Of a stretch of DNA of 64,000 nt, positions 1 to 8,906 are shown piece after piece (position 1 is the stretch's first letter; each line of letters begins with the position of its first letter). Position numbers and translations under genes: made by a program. The stretch is from Polyangium jinanense (GTDB taxonomy: Bacteria > Myxococcota > Polyangia > Polyangiales > Polyangiaceae): positions 62,001-126,000 of the forward strand of contig NZ_JAGTJJ010000028.1 of the NCBI RefSeq assembly GCF_028435365.1, in the 5' to 3' direction. The notes under the pieces are model-generated. The model saw only the letters and a program-made list of their open reading frames with translations, did no database searches and was not told the DNA's origin.

Positions 1-470
1 GCGCGCGCCTGCTTGATCACCTGTGTGTGCGCCTCGATGAGCCGCGAGAGCTGGACAGGCACCTGCTCGCGACCGCGCGGCGGGCGTTCGATTCGCGTCA
101 TCTCGGCGACGTCGTGCGGCATGGCCACGGCGATCCCGCCGAGCGTCTGCACGCGCTCGGCGATGAGATCCATGAGCCGGACCTGCTCTTCGTAGTGCTT
201 GTCGAAGAGGAGGTGCAATTGATAGAAAGTCGGCCCCGAGACCTGCCAGTGGTGCTTCTTGTACATGTCGCGGAGCGCCATGGTGTCGCTGAGGAGCTGG
301 TTCAGCGCCGCGACATTCTCGATCTTCGCTTTTTCATTCACGTCGATCGGGTAGTAGACCAAGGTGCCGTAAGGCTGAATCTCCCGCCCTCGCTGGTCGA
401 GGATCGGCTGGGCCTCGGAGGGCGCGCCCTGCTCTTTGGTGCCCCGGTTCCGTTGCGTCTTTCTCTTCAT
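1..470 (-). CDS. dps: Dps family ferritin-like protein, 3' end beyond window
   Basis: The frame runs from ATG at 470 to the left edge without a stop (about 156 residues visible; Dps proteins are usually 150-190). A good ribosome site (AGGGGGACC) precedes the ATG. The centre carries the Dps ferroxidase signature: HHWQVSGPTFYQLH followed by LFDKHYEEQ, matching the family pattern H-W-x-V-x-G-x-x-F-x-x-L-H. Dps assembles as a dodecamer that oxidises Fe(II) with peroxide, stores iron and may bind DNA in starvation or oxidative stress. The N-terminus is basic (MKRKTQRNRG), as in DNA-binding Dps proteins. The last residues before the edge are still helical in character, so only a short tail should be missing. 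Confidence 0.85.
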   Translation of the reverse strand, partial: MKRKTQRNRGTKEQGAPSEAQPILDQRGREIQPYGTLVYYPIDVNEKAKIENVAALNQLLSDTMALRDMYKKHHWQVSGPTFYQLHLLFDKHYEEQVRLMDLIAERVQTLGGIAVAMPHDVAEMTRIERPPRGREQVPVQLSRLIEAHTQVIKQAR

Positions 471-579
471 GGTGGTCCCCCTTTGGTCATCACGCAGATC
501 ACGTGAGGAACATCGGCCGGACTCGTCGAGCCGCGAGAACCTCACGGTGATCTTATTGTGTCCAGCCCGCCCGCCGGGA

Positions 580-657
580 GCCGCGGTAGGTGCGCGCGGG
601 CCTCGACGTGGTCGCCGCGGACGAGGAGGTAATCGCGGAAAAACGTGGCGAGCTCGC
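580..657 (-). pseudogene. Fragment of D-threonine aldolase-type gene 3' end
   Basis: This 78-bp stretch is nearly identical to 43800-43879, the last part of the PLP aldolase/deaminase gene at 43.8-45.0 kb (a 2-bp gap and about five differences). Read leftward it encodes ELATFFRDYLLVRGD, as in the intact protein, then shifts frame before the stop. Nothing else of that gene is present. The match breaks off where the 161-bp element at 657 begins, so this looks like debris of a duplication or recombination event. Confidence 0.75.
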
Positions 658-817
658 TAGAACATCGATCGGTTTGCAACCGCTCGATGTTCTAGCTCTC
701 TTGTCCCGAGGGGGACGCCTCGCGTCCCCCTCTCGTCCGGGCAAAGCCCGGCCGATTCACCCCCCGAGGGAAGAGCGCTTCGCGATCTTCCGTGCATCGA
801 ACCGGTCGATGCTCTAG
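657..817 (+). mobile_element. MITE-like 161-bp structured element, copy 1
   Basis: A 161-bp segment present again, inverted, at 41107-41267 with about four mismatches. It has imperfect 12-bp terminal inverted repeats (CTAGAACATCGA and the complement of CTAGAGCATCGA) and CTAG at both outer edges, which could be a target duplication. Inside are five consecutive hairpins: 657-695, 708-732 (stem GAGGGGGACGC), 737-751 (CCGGGC-AAA-GCCCGG), 770-790 and 794-812. It has no coding capacity. It supplies the TAG stop of the SDR gene at 814 and truncates the aldolase fragment on its left side. Family unknown; non-autonomous element is an inference. Confidence 0.7.
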
Positions 818-1593
818 GTGATCGTCTGGCCACCGTCGACGACCAGCGCGTGCCCGATCATGAAGGCCGCCGCGTCCGAGCACATCCAAACGACCGTCGC
901 GGCGATCTCTTCGGGCCGACCCATCCTTCCGACAGGTTCCTCGGAGATCACCTTCGAGCGGCCCTCGGCGGTGCCGCCGGTGTAGCGAGCCATCATCGGA
1001 GTGTCGATGTATCCAGGGCAGACGGCGTTGATACGAATGTTCTGCGCGGCGTAATCGAGGGCCGCCGCTCGGGTGAGGCCGATCACGCCGTGCTTTGCGG
1101 CGGTATACGCGGGGCTGCCTTTGATGCCGATGACCCCGGCACCGGACGAAGTGTTCACGATCGCGCCGCCACCGTGCTCGAGCATCCGCGGAATCTCGTA
1201 CTTCATGCACAGGAAGACACCGCGGAGGTCGATGTTCATGATCCGGTCCCACTCCTCCGGTTGCATCTCCGCGGTCGGGACCAAACCCTTCGGCTCGACG
1301 CCGGCGTTGTTGAACGCGAAATCCAATCGCCCGAACGCTTCGACGGTTTTGTCGAGCGCCGCCTTGATGTCCTCGGCTCGCGTGACGTCGCAGCGGACGG
1401 CGAACGCTCGTCCGCCTCGTTCCTCGATCATGCGGGCCGTTTCCTGGTTGCCCTCGTCCGACACGTCGGCGACCACCACGCTCGCACCCTCGGCGGCGAA
1501 CGCCAGCGCCGCCGCGCGGCCGATGCCGCTCGCGCCCCCGGTCACGAACGCGACCTTTCCCTCGAAGCTTCTCTTCTCGTTCATCGTAACCAT
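814..1593 (-). CDS. SDR family NAD(P)-dependent oxidoreductase
   Basis: A 259-residue classical short-chain dehydrogenase/reductase. The cofactor motif TGGASGIG lies near residue 15, NNAG near 90, the catalytic Ser in NTSSGAG near 140, and YTAAK (catalytic Tyr and Lys) near 155. Length is normal for the family. The acidic residue after the second strand (ADVSD) suggests NAD preference. Start chosen at ATG 1593 because AAGGAAA lies 11 nt upstream; ATG 1584 is an alternative. It lies 41 bp behind the zinc alcohol dehydrogenase on the same strand, so the two probably share a transcript; substrate not predictable. The TAG stop comes from the adjacent 161-bp element, so the native C-terminus may differ slightly. 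Confidence 0.9.
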   Translation of the reverse strand: MVTMNEKRSFEGKVAFVTGGASGIGRAAALAFAAEGASVVVADVSDEGNQETARMIEERGGRAFAVRCDVTRAEDIKAALDKTVEAFGRLDFAFNNAGVEPKGLVPTAEMQPEEWDRIMNIDLRGVFLCMKYEIPRMLEHGGGAIVNTSSGAGVIGIKGSPAYTAAKHGVIGLTRAAALDYAAQNIRINAVCPGYIDTPMMARYTGGTAEGRSKVISEEPVGRMGRPEEIAATVVWMCSDAAAFMIGHALVVDGGQTIT

Positions 1594-1634
1594 GACTGCA
1601 TGTTTCCTTCTGCGGCTCAGGTGAACCGCGCCCT

Positions 1635-2651
1635 TCACACGCGCAGGAGCGTCTTGATCGCGCGCCGCTCGTCCATTGCGCGATATCCCTCTGCGACCTT
1701 GTCGAGCGGAAGCGTCAGATCGAAGACCTTTCCTGGCTCGATCGAGCCCTTCTCGACCAGCTCGATGAGCCGGGGCAGGTAGCGACGCACCGGCGCTGGT
1801 CCGCCATGCAGATGCACGTGCGTGAAAAACAGCTTCTGGGCATCGAGCTTTACGCCGTGCGGAACGCCGACGTAGCTCACGTATCCGCCCGGGCGCGCGC
1901 AGCCGATCGCTTGCGTCATCGACTCGGAAGTTCCAACGCATTCGAGGACGGCGTCCGCTCCGATTCCTTTCGTGAGCTCTTGGATACGAGCGATGCCTTC
2001 GTCCTCGCGCTCGGTCACGATGTCCGTCGCGCCGAACTCGCGCGCGAGCTTCTGCCGCGGCTCGTGACGGCTCATCACGATGATCCGCTCTGCTCCGAGC
2101 TGCTTTGCCGCGAGGACGCCGAGGAGACCGACGGCGCCATCGCCGACGACGACGACCGTCGTGCCGGGCTTCACGTTCGCCGCATCGGCCGCGAACCAGC
2201 CCGTGCCGAGGACGTCGGACGCTGCGAGCATGCTCGGGATCAGCTCGGCCGAGGGCACCTCGCGTGTCGCGACCAACGTTCCGTCCGCGAGCGGCACGCG
2301 CAACATCGGCGCCTGCGCGCCGCCCACGGGCTGAGAATGCTCACAGGACGTCTGATACCCGGCCTTGCAATGCGGGCACGTGTTGTCGGACGCGAAGAAC
2401 GAACCGATCACGAACTGCCCCGGCCTCACCGACGTCACGCCGCGGCCGACCTCCTCGACGATGCCGCAGTATTCGTGCCCCATCGCCCTGGGCGCGGTCG
2501 TCGGCTGGATGCCGCGATAGGGCCACAGGTCGGAACCGCAGATGCAGCTTGCCGAAAGGCGAAGAATGGCATCGGTGGGCTCCTTGATTCGGGGCGCGTC
2601 GAGCTTTTCGAAGCGAACGTCGCGCGCACCGTGCAGAACGGCTCCTCGCAT
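1635..2651 (-). CDS. Zinc-dependent alcohol dehydrogenase family protein
   Basis: A 338-residue medium-chain dehydrogenase. The catalytic-zinc region reads CICGSD near residue 38 and GHEYCG near 59. The structural-zinc lobe (SDNTCPHCKAGYQTSC) has three of the usual four cysteines, with the first position occupied by Asp. The Rossmann motif GDGAVGLLG lies near residue 170. The enzyme should oxidise or reduce an alcohol/aldehyde pair with NAD(P); the substrate is unknown. The ribosome site AAGGAAGG precedes the ATG. It is first of a two-gene unit with the SDR gene. The 257 bp between it and the upstream histidine kinase hold no gene and probably contain its promoter. Confidence 0.9.
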   Translation of the reverse strand: MRGAVLHGARDVRFEKLDAPRIKEPTDAILRLSASCICGSDLWPYRGIQPTTAPRAMGHEYCGIVEEVGRGVTSVRPGQFVIGSFFASDNTCPHCKAGYQTSCEHSQPVGGAQAPMLRVPLADGTLVATREVPSAELIPSMLAASDVLGTGWFAADAANVKPGTTVVVVGDGAVGLLGVLAAKQLGAERIIVMSRHEPRQKLAREFGATDIVTEREDEGIARIQELTKGIGADAVLECVGTSESMTQAIGCARPGGYVSYVGVPHGVKLDAQKLFFTHVHLHGGPAPVRRYLPRLIELVEKGSIEPGKVFDLTLPLDKVAEGYRAMDERRAIKTLLRV

Positions 2652-2908
2652 GTCTCACGTCCTTCCTTGGTACGGGTCCGGCGCTATGCCTCAACAGGCC
2701 ACCGGGGCACGCAAGGAACATGCGGCACGCGAGTCATGCCGAGTAGACGGCCAAATGCGGATGGCCTGTAAAGCCAGACTTGACAATGCGGTGACGTGCC
2801 CATGATCTTCGAGCGATGAGCACGACCGCGGTCACGCATGCGCCTCGCTCCGTCTGCGTCGAGGCCGCGAAAGAGCTCGCCGTGCGCCGCCTGAAAGACG
2901 CCGGAGAG

Positions 2909-5900
2909 TCACGATGGCGCAGTTTTCGTGATTGGAATGGTGAAGAAGAACGTGCTGCCCACCCCGACCGTGCTTTCCGCCCAGATTCTTCCGCCGTGTG
3001 CCTCGACGAGGCCCTTGACGATCGACAGGCCCAGGCCGGCGCCGCCGCGCCCGGCCTCCTTTGCCTGCCAGAATCGATCGAAGAGGTGCGGGATCTGTTG
3101 CATGGGAATCCCCGCGCCCGTATCCGTGACCCAGAAGAGCACCGCTTGCTCCCGCCGAGCCGCACCCACGTGAATCCGTCCGCCCGCTGCAGTGAATTTG
3201 ATGGCATTGCCGATGAGGTTCTCGAAAACCTGCAAGACGCGATCGTGATCCGCCCATATTTCAGGAAGCTCTGCCGCCACATCGAGGTCGAGCTCCAGCG
3301 AGCATTCGCGTGCAAACGGTCTCTGTGCCTCCACCGCCTCGATGGCAACCTTGTCGGCGGGGATAGAGCCACGCATGACGGAGAGCTGCCCCGCGTCGAC
3401 GCGAGCCACGTCGAGGAGATCCTGGATGAGACGATTCATTCGCAGCGCGGCACGCTGAATCGACTCCCCGCGTCGAGAGATCCCTGGTTCCCGCGCACGC
3501 CGCAGGAGCTCCGCGTGGACGAGGATGGCGTTCAGCGGATTGCGGAGGTCGTGCGCGACGGTACCGAGCGTATCGTCGCGTACCCTGATGGCTCGCTGGG
3601 CGTTGCGGAAGAGGCACGCGTTCTCCACGGCCAAGGCGGCTCGGTGCGAAAGCTCCTGGGCCACGGCAAGCTCCCGCGCGGCGTACCGGGCCGCCGTCGT
3701 GCTGACGAGAAGGAGGGCACCCACGAGATTCCCATGGGCAATCAGCGGCACGCCGATGAGGGATTTCGGATCGAGCTCGCGCAGCACCCGCAGGTGCTCC
3801 TCGCTCTGCGCGATCGATTCCAAGTACTCGGGCGTCACCTCGTTGACGAGAAGCGGCTGTCTGGTCTCGAAGACCCTCGAAACGAGGTGCGGACCCCCTC
3901 GATCGAGCTCGAGCCGCTGGAGAGCATCCGCGACCGTTGCCTTTTCGGGATCCGCATGTGCGACCTTGAAGCGACGCCCCCCGTCCTCGTTCATGAGCTC
4001 CGCGATGCAGCAGTCCGCCAGATGGCGGACGACGAGGCTCACCAGGCTGTCCACGGTCTGGTCGTAATCGAGGCTCGAGGCCAGAACGGCGCCGACGTTC
4101 AAGAGGAGCCGCTGCTCCTTTTCGACCTCCTTGCGCTCGGTGATATCGCGGAGGATGATGGTGAAGAGAGGCACGCCTTCCACGTCGAGCTTGGAAATGG
4201 CTCCTTCTGCGGGGAACTCCACGCCGTCCTTGCGGAGCGCCCAAATGGTTTCACGCTCGGACATCTTTCGTGCCTTCAGCGGGGTCTTCGCGAAGTCGCG
4301 AACGTGCTGCTGATGGCGCTTTCTCAGCCCTTCCGGGATCAAGACATCCACGGGCTGGCCGAGGATCTCCTCGCGCTTCCAGCCGAAGATTTGCTCGGCA
4401 CCTTCATTGAAAATGTGGATCCGTTGGTCCTGGTCGAACGAAATGATGGCGTCGGCGGCGATCGAGATCAGGCCCGCGAACCTCGCCTCCGACGCGCGGA
4501 GCGCCTCCTCGGCGCGCTTTCGCTCGCTGATGTCACGAACCAGGCTCTGCCATCGACCGTCGGGGAGGAACCTGGCGCTCACCTCGACCGGCAAGTAGGC
4601 CCCCCCCTTGGTCCGTAGCCTCCACTCGGCGACCTCCACGGCCCCCGCGAGAAGCTGTTCCTTGGCATGCGAGAGCCGGGGGACGTCTCGCGGGGGTATG
4701 AAATCAACCATGGTCTTTCCGATGATCTCCTCGCGGGCATACCCGAGCATGCGGCAGCCAGCGGTGTTCGCATCGGTATAGCGACCCTCGAGGTCGGCGA
4801 CGAAAATGCCGTCCGGCGCCTGCTCGACGAGCACCGCGAGCCGTGCCTGGGCTTCGAGCCCTCTCTTTCCGGCGATGAGATTGTCAATACGAGCGCGCAG
4901 CTCGTCGACGGTAAAAGGTTTTGTGATGTAATCCTGGGCGCCCTCGCGCAAGAGCTTCACCCGTAGCTCGTCATCCGACTTCGCCGTGAGGAGCACGATG
5001 GGGATCCCATCGAGCTCGCGGTGGGAGCGGATCGCGCGCACGAGCGCGTCGCCGCTCAGCTCCGGCATCATGATGTCGCAGAGGACGAGGTCGGGCTTGA
5101 GCTCCAGCGCTTTTCGCAGGCCCTCCGTGCCATCGAACGCCGCCACGACGCGATGATCGGACGCCAGGCTTTCGATGATGAATCCGCTCATTTCGCGGTT
5201 GTCTTCCACCACGAGCACGAGCGCGCCTTCCGGCGCTCCGACGACCTCGGCCGGAGGCCCACCGTGAAGCTCGAAGGCCGCCTGCGATACCACTGCCGGC
5301 ACAGGCCCCCCCGACGGTACATCGGCCGCCCGGGGCCGCACGACGGCTTCGGGCGGGGCTCGTCGGGGCAGCTCCACCGTGAACAAGGCTCCACCTTCGG
5401 GCGCTTCGGAGACGGAGATCGCGCCGTGGTGCAGGGCGATGAAATCCCGCGCGATCGCGAGGCCCAGGCCCGTCCCACCAAACCGCCGTGTAGCTCCGCC
5501 ATCCAGCTGGCGGAAGCGTTCGAATACAGCTTCTCGCTTGTCAACGGGAACGCCGGGACCGCTGTCCGCCACCTCGATGACCATGCGATCCTCGGGAATC
5601 TGTCGCAAGCTCGCGCGGATGCTCCCACTGACAGGAGTGAATTTGAATGCGTTCGAGAGCAAGTTGAGGAGGACCCGCTGCATTTTGTCCGCGTCGACCT
5701 CCGCCCGGAGCGCGACCTCTGCCTCGACCGTGAATGCGATGTCCTTCTCCTTGGCCAGCACCTCGAAATGGCTGGCGACGAAGCGGAGCAATCGCGCCAG
5801 ATCGATCTCGCAATATTCGAGCGTCATTCGGCCAGCGTCGATCTTTGCGACGTCGAGCAGATCATCGACGTGGTGGTGAAGCGTGCGTGCATTGCGTTCG

Positions 5901-6700
5901 ATGACCTCGATGTCGCGACGAAGAGCCGGGCTGATCTCGGGTGCATCGAGGAGACGCTGCGTGGGCCCGAGGATCAGCGTGAGCGGCGTGCGAAGCTCAT
6001 GGCTGACGCTCGCGAAGAACTCGGACTTGAGCCGGTCGAGCTCCTTGGTCTTCTCGTAGAGCCGCGTGATCTCCTCATTGGCGCGCACGAGCTGCCGGTT
6101 GGCCTCCGTGATCTCCTGTCCTCGCTGGAAGATCTCGGCCTCCATGTTCTCCGCTTGGATACGAAGGTCGGCGGTCAGCCTTTGCGCTTCGAGGCCAGCT
6201 TGCTTGACGCGGACGAACTCCGTGACGTCCTCGACGCGATGCGTGACATAGATGAGCTCGCCGTCGGGCCCGAAGACCGGGCAGTTGACCTGGGACCACC
6301 ATCGCTCTTCGAATCCGCCCCCTTCCTCATCAGGCCGGCGGATGTCGTACTGCTGAATGGGCATTGTATCCGGGACTCGCCGACGGAGCACCCGCTCGAG
6401 GGACGCGCCGAGGTTCCGGACGGCAGTAGCGCCTTGCTCCGACGTCGCCGGGTTGGCAGGGAATACCTCAAAAATACCGCGACCAAGTATTTGTTCGCGC
6501 CTCGTCATCGTCGCGCGCGCATAAGCATCGCTGACCGCGACGATCGTGTACCGAGGCGCATCGGGTTCGACGACGAGGTAGAGCCCGGGGGCGGACTCGA
6601 AGAGGGTCCGAAAGTCCGGATCCGCAGTCCGAGGCCCACTCATGGAAGACTGCGTATAAGATGGATTGTTGCTGCGCCGCATGGCAGTGGTCCGCGCCAT
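2909..6700 (-). CDS. Large hybrid sensor histidine kinase (PAS-HK-REC-PAS-PAS-GAF-HK)
   Basis: A 1263-residue soluble sensor with two complete kinase modules. In order: PAS (about 30-165), coiled coil (165-225), HisKA with HELRTPL (His near 234), HATPase_c ending in [11 protein letters not shown], receiver domain (about 490-610; phospho-Asp in [10 protein letters not shown] near 541), two PAS domains (about 625-870), GAF (about 880-1020), second HisKA with [10 protein letters not shown] (His near 1049), and a second HATPase_c with [10 protein letters not shown]. No membrane segment was seen, so signals are probably cytoplasmic. The internal receiver may relay phosphate between modules. No output regulator is encoded nearby. 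Start: ATG 6700 gives the longest frame; ATG 6643 (MSGPRTADP) just before the PAS domain is an equally good alternative. Confidence 0.93.
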   Translation of the reverse strand: MARTTAMRRSNNPSYTQSSMSGPRTADPDFRTLFESAPGLYLVVEPDAPRYTIVAVSDAYARATMTRREQILGRGIFEVFPANPATSEQGATAVRNLGASLERVLRRRVPDTMPIQQYDIRRPDEEGGGFEERWWSQVNCPVFGPDGELIYVTHRVEDVTEFVRVKQAGLEAQRLTADLRIQAENMEAEIFQRGQEITEANRQLVRANEEITRLYEKTKELDRLKSEFFASVSHELRTPLTLILGPTQRLLDAPEISPALRRDIEVIERNARTLHHHVDDLLDVAKIDAGRMTLEYCEIDLARLLRFVASHFEVLAKEKDIAFTVEAEVALRAEVDADKMQRVLLNLLSNAFKFTPVSGSIRASLRQIPEDRMVIEVADSGPGVPVDKREAVFERFRQLDGGATRRFGGTGLGLAIARDFIALHHGAISVSEAPEGGALFTVELPRRAPPEAVVRPRAADVPSGGPVPAVVSQAAFELHGGPPAEVVGAPEGALVLVVEDNREMSGFIIESLASDHRVVAAFDGTEGLRKALELKPDLVLCDIMMPELSGDALVRAIRSHRELDGIPIVLLTAKSDDELRVKLLREGAQDYITKPFTVDELRARIDNLIAGKRGLEAQARLAVLVEQAPDGIFVADLEGRYTDANTAGCRMLGYAREEIIGKTMVDFIPPRDVPRLSHAKEQLLAGAVEVAEWRLRTKGGAYLPVEVSARFLPDGRWQSLVRDISERKRAEEALRASEARFAGLISIAADAIISFDQDQRIHIFNEGAEQIFGWKREEILGQPVDVLIPEGLRKRHQQHVRDFAKTPLKARKMSERETIWALRKDGVEFPAEGAISKLDVEGVPLFTIILRDITERKEVEKEQRLLLNVGAVLASSLDYDQTVDSLVSLVVRHLADCCIAELMNEDGGRRFKVAHADPEKATVADALQRLELDRGGPHLVSRVFETRQPLLVNEVTPEYLESIAQSEEHLRVLRELDPKSLIGVPLIAHGNLVGALLLVSTTAARYAARELAVAQELSHRAALAVENACLFRNAQRAIRVRDDTLGTVAHDLRNPLNAILVHAELLRRAREPGISRRGESIQRAALRMNRLIQDLLDVARVDAGQLSVMRGSIPADKVAIEAVEAQRPFARECSLELDLDVAAELPEIWADHDRVLQVFENLIGNAIKFTAAGGRIHVGAARREQAVLFWVTDTGAGIPMQQIPHLFDRFWQAKEAGRGGAGLGLSIVKGLVEAHGGRIWAESTVGVGSTFFFTIPITKTAPS

Positions 6701-6875
6701 TTATCCGTGTGGCATGGACAACTGTCAATCGCTGCAATCCTTCTTCGTCGCGCGTCACCACGCCCGCGGGGGCTCGGCCAAGCAGGCTCTCTCGTCTCCG
6801 AGCGGACGCCCTGCCTCGCGAAGACCAGCGAGCGAGCTCGATGCAGAGGGGCGCGTGCAACGCTTCCTTCGTCCG

Positions 6876-7006
6876 AGGGGTTTCTCAGCCCCTGAAAGCC
6901 GTCCGCAGCCCGTCCGGGGGGGTTTTTCAGCCTCCGGCGGGTCCTGCCGGGGGCGGCTCGGGCTTCTTCTTGCCTCGGCCGCCTGCGCGGGAGCGGATCA
7001 CGCTGT
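6876..7006. repeat. Dispersed GC-rich repeat with copies near 37.5 and 40.4 kb
   Basis: The sequence spanning the 3' end of the gene at 6927 recurs elsewhere. Positions 6921-7006 are identical over 86 bp to 40448-40533, and 6876-6920 closely resembles 40229-40275 (GTCCGCAGCCCGTCC followed by a G run and TTTTTCAGCC). It marks the edge of a segment duplicated several times in this window. Confidence 0.75.
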
Positions 7007-7730
7007 ACAGGGAGGGGAAGGTCTTTTCTGGGGTCGGCTCGTGGCGCAAGAGCCATCGGCCCGTCGCGGCGACTTCCTCGTAGGTATCGAGCAAGAGCGT
7101 GAAGGCGCGGGCGAGGTGATCGGCGGCCACGCGCGCCTCCGGGCCGAGCCGAGCGCCGAGGTTCGCGAGGATCTCCTCCGCGGCCTTCACGGCGTCGTCG
7201 GCGTCGGTCGCGCGGAAGTGCTTCTTGTCGTCCTTGAGGGCGTCATAATGGTCTCGATACACGGTGGCATACCCGAGCAAATCGGCGGCAAGGTCGCGGT
7301 GGCCGGTGCCCGCGCGCAGCATGGCGAGATAGGGGCCGACCTCGGGGTGGTCATTCAAATGGTACTCACAAAGGGCCTGCATGCGTGCCTCGATGCCGAG
7401 GGCCTTCTGCACGAGCTCGGCCGGGAGTTTTCCCTCGGTGGAGAGGGTGCGGGCCTTCTGATCCTCCGTCGCGGCATACCAGCACGCCCAGGCGGCGGTG
7501 GGGAGCAGCTCGACGAGGGCGGCGTCGAATTCGCTCGAAGGCAGGCTCTTGTAGCGGGCCCAAAGCTTCGGCTCGCTCGCGCGCGCGGCGAGGCCGAGCG
7601 CGGCGACGGCGGCGAGGCCCGCGTCGGCATTGACGACGGCCAGGGATTCGACGGGCATTGTCTGGTAGCGAGGGAGGAGCGCCTCGAAGGCTTGCTTGCC
7701 CTTGACGGGATCGAATTGGGGACTGGTCAT
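6927..7730 (-). CDS. Hypothetical protein, copy A of a duplicated gene
   Basis: A 267-residue, mostly helical soluble protein of no recognised family. It starts MTSPQFDPVKGKQ and ends in a basic, proline-rich tail (RGKKKPEPPPAGP). No signal peptide or membrane segment was seen. Copy B lies at 37520-38323 in the same orientation, has the same length and is about 94% identical (17 differences counted by eye). An exact 86-bp piece of the 3' end occurs at 40448-40533. ATG 7730 was chosen because identity between copies and the protein-like sequence start there; upstream in-frame codons in copy A belong to aldo-keto reductase debris. Identity also extends about 80 bp upstream, so the promoter was copied too. 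Function unknown. Confidence 0.8.
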   Translation of the reverse strand: MTSPQFDPVKGKQAFEALLPRYQTMPVESLAVVNADAGLAAVAALGLAARASEPKLWARYKSLPSSEFDAALVELLPTAAWACWYAATEDQKARTLSTEGKLPAELVQKALGIEARMQALCEYHLNDHPEVGPYLAMLRAGTGHRDLAADLLGYATVYRDHYDALKDDKKHFRATDADDAVKAAEEILANLGARLGPEARVAADHLARAFTLLLDTYEEVAATGRWLLRHEPTPEKTFPSLYSVIRSRAGGRGKKKPEPPPAGPAGG

Positions 7731-7851
7731 GGCGCCGGATGGAATCATGGGGAGAGGCGCGCGGGCAAGTGTGGAGGGCATAGCGGAGTCGGAACTCGCC
7801 TCCGCGGGGGCTGTGTTCGCGCCCGACGACGAGCATGTCGACAGGGCCGAG

Positions 7852-7986
7852 ACGCCGGAGGTCTCCGCCGCGCGGGGCGTCACGGCGGCAGAGCTCGCGC
7901 TGGCCTGGGTTCACGGGCGCGCGCGTGTCCACGCGGTGACCGTCGTCCCGATCCCCGGCACCCGGAAGCGCAGCCGGCTCGAGCGC
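7852..7986 (+). pseudogene. Remnant of aldo/keto reductase C-terminal region
   Basis: One frame reads AARGVTAAELALAWVHGR followed by VVPIPGTRKRSRLE. This matches the end of the aldo/keto reductase barrel, where typical members read VA-x(4)-G-x-T-P-A-Q-L-A-L-A-W-V and later V-P-I-P-G-T-x-x-x-x-x-L-E. The rest of an approximately 330-residue enzyme is absent, and the upstream sequence belongs to the duplicated segment. It is not close to the intact enzyme at 36.1 kb, which is of another subgroup. Confidence 0.65.
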
Positions 7987-8054
7987 GCCGCGAGGCGCTT
8001 GCGTGAGGCAACCAGAGCCTACCGCCAGGCGCTCAACGTCCGGCAGCGGACGCT

Positions 8055-8894
8055 TTACGGGTCGAGGATCAGCGTCCGCGCCAGATCCTTCGCCAGGAGC
8101 TCGGCGAGCGCGTCCTCGGAGTCCGCGGCGTTGGCCGGGACATCGGCTTCGATGAACGCAAGACCGTATTTGTCCTCGACCCCTTTCCGGAGCGGAAAGT
8201 GCCAGCCGAGGTAATCGAAGCCGGTGACGGTATTGATGTCGTTGGGGCTGGTGATCAGGTTGGCCGGATCGGAGAACAGCAGTGGGCCCGGACCCCACCC
8301 TAGCGGGGTATCGCGGACCCTGTGCTCCGGGTAATTCGTCCAGTAGGCGATCTTGACGATGACGACCAGCAATCGGCCGAGGGATTGGAGCACGAGCGAT
8401 GCGTCCTGCGGCTTCCCCTTGACCGTCAGCGCCGTGAGCGTGCCGCCCAGCAGCGCATTGACGAGGCCCTGCTGCTGGGCGTTCGTCAACTGGGCGAACG
8501 TGGCCCTGTTGAAGTCCTTGTCCGCGTGCGCGTCGAGCTCGGCGATGACGGCGAGCGCGTCGTCCGTCGTGACCCTGACGCCGATCGCGGGGACGTTCCT
8601 CGTCTGAATGATCAGGATCATGTGCTCGTGGAAGGATTTGGTCGGTTGACCACTCGCGGGAGCGAGCGCGCCCGCGGGTTTGTCGCCCGGCACGTCGGGA
8701 TCGGCCGGGATGATGATGCTGGCAAAGGCATTCATGCTCGGGCCGATGCTCGTCAGCGTGCCCTTGCTCGGCTTGAACGTCACAGCGCCGTCTTCTTTGA
8801 GCTTCAGCCCGCGGATGAAAGCGGGGAGATGCCCCGGGCTCCACATGGGCACGTTCAGCGAGAAGAACGGAGAGAGCTGACCATCTTGTGACAT
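8055..8894 (-). CDS. Hypothetical protein paired with GMC oxidoreductase
   Basis: A 279-residue protein of no recognised family, rich in hydrophobic strands (FASIIIPAD, HEHMILIIQ, LLVVIVKIAYW) but without a clear signal peptide. A near-perfect ribosome site (AAGGAGGTC) overlaps the stop codon of the upstream GMC oxidoreductase gene; the intergenic gap is only 12 bp, so translation is probably coupled. The arrangement suggests a partner or accessory subunit of that oxidoreductase; this is inference from context. A broken second copy of its C-terminal half lies in opposite orientation at 11606-11988. Confidence 0.75.
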   Translation of the reverse strand: MSQDGQLSPFFSLNVPMWSPGHLPAFIRGLKLKEDGAVTFKPSKGTLTSIGPSMNAFASIIIPADPDVPGDKPAGALAPASGQPTKSFHEHMILIIQTRNVPAIGVRVTTDDALAVIAELDAHADKDFNRATFAQLTNAQQQGLVNALLGGTLTALTVKGKPQDASLVLQSLGRLLVVIVKIAYWTNYPEHRVRDTPLGWGPGPLLFSDPANLITSPNDINTVTGFDYLGWHFPLRKGVEDKYGLAFIEADVPANAADSEDALAELLAKDLARTLILDP

Positions 8895-8906
8895 GACGAC
8901 CTCCTT

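Noticed and set aside
27..506. Rightward open frame of 159 codons
   Set aside because: Antisense of the Dps gene, whose leftward frame carries the family signature.
2816..4618. Rightward 600-codon frame
   Set aside because: Also antisense to the histidine kinase; no recognisable domain and Arg/Glu/Leu-biased composition typical of shadows.
5021..6895. Rightward 624-codon frame
   Set aside because: Shadow of the histidine kinase gene; the opposite strand has all kinase and receiver motifs.
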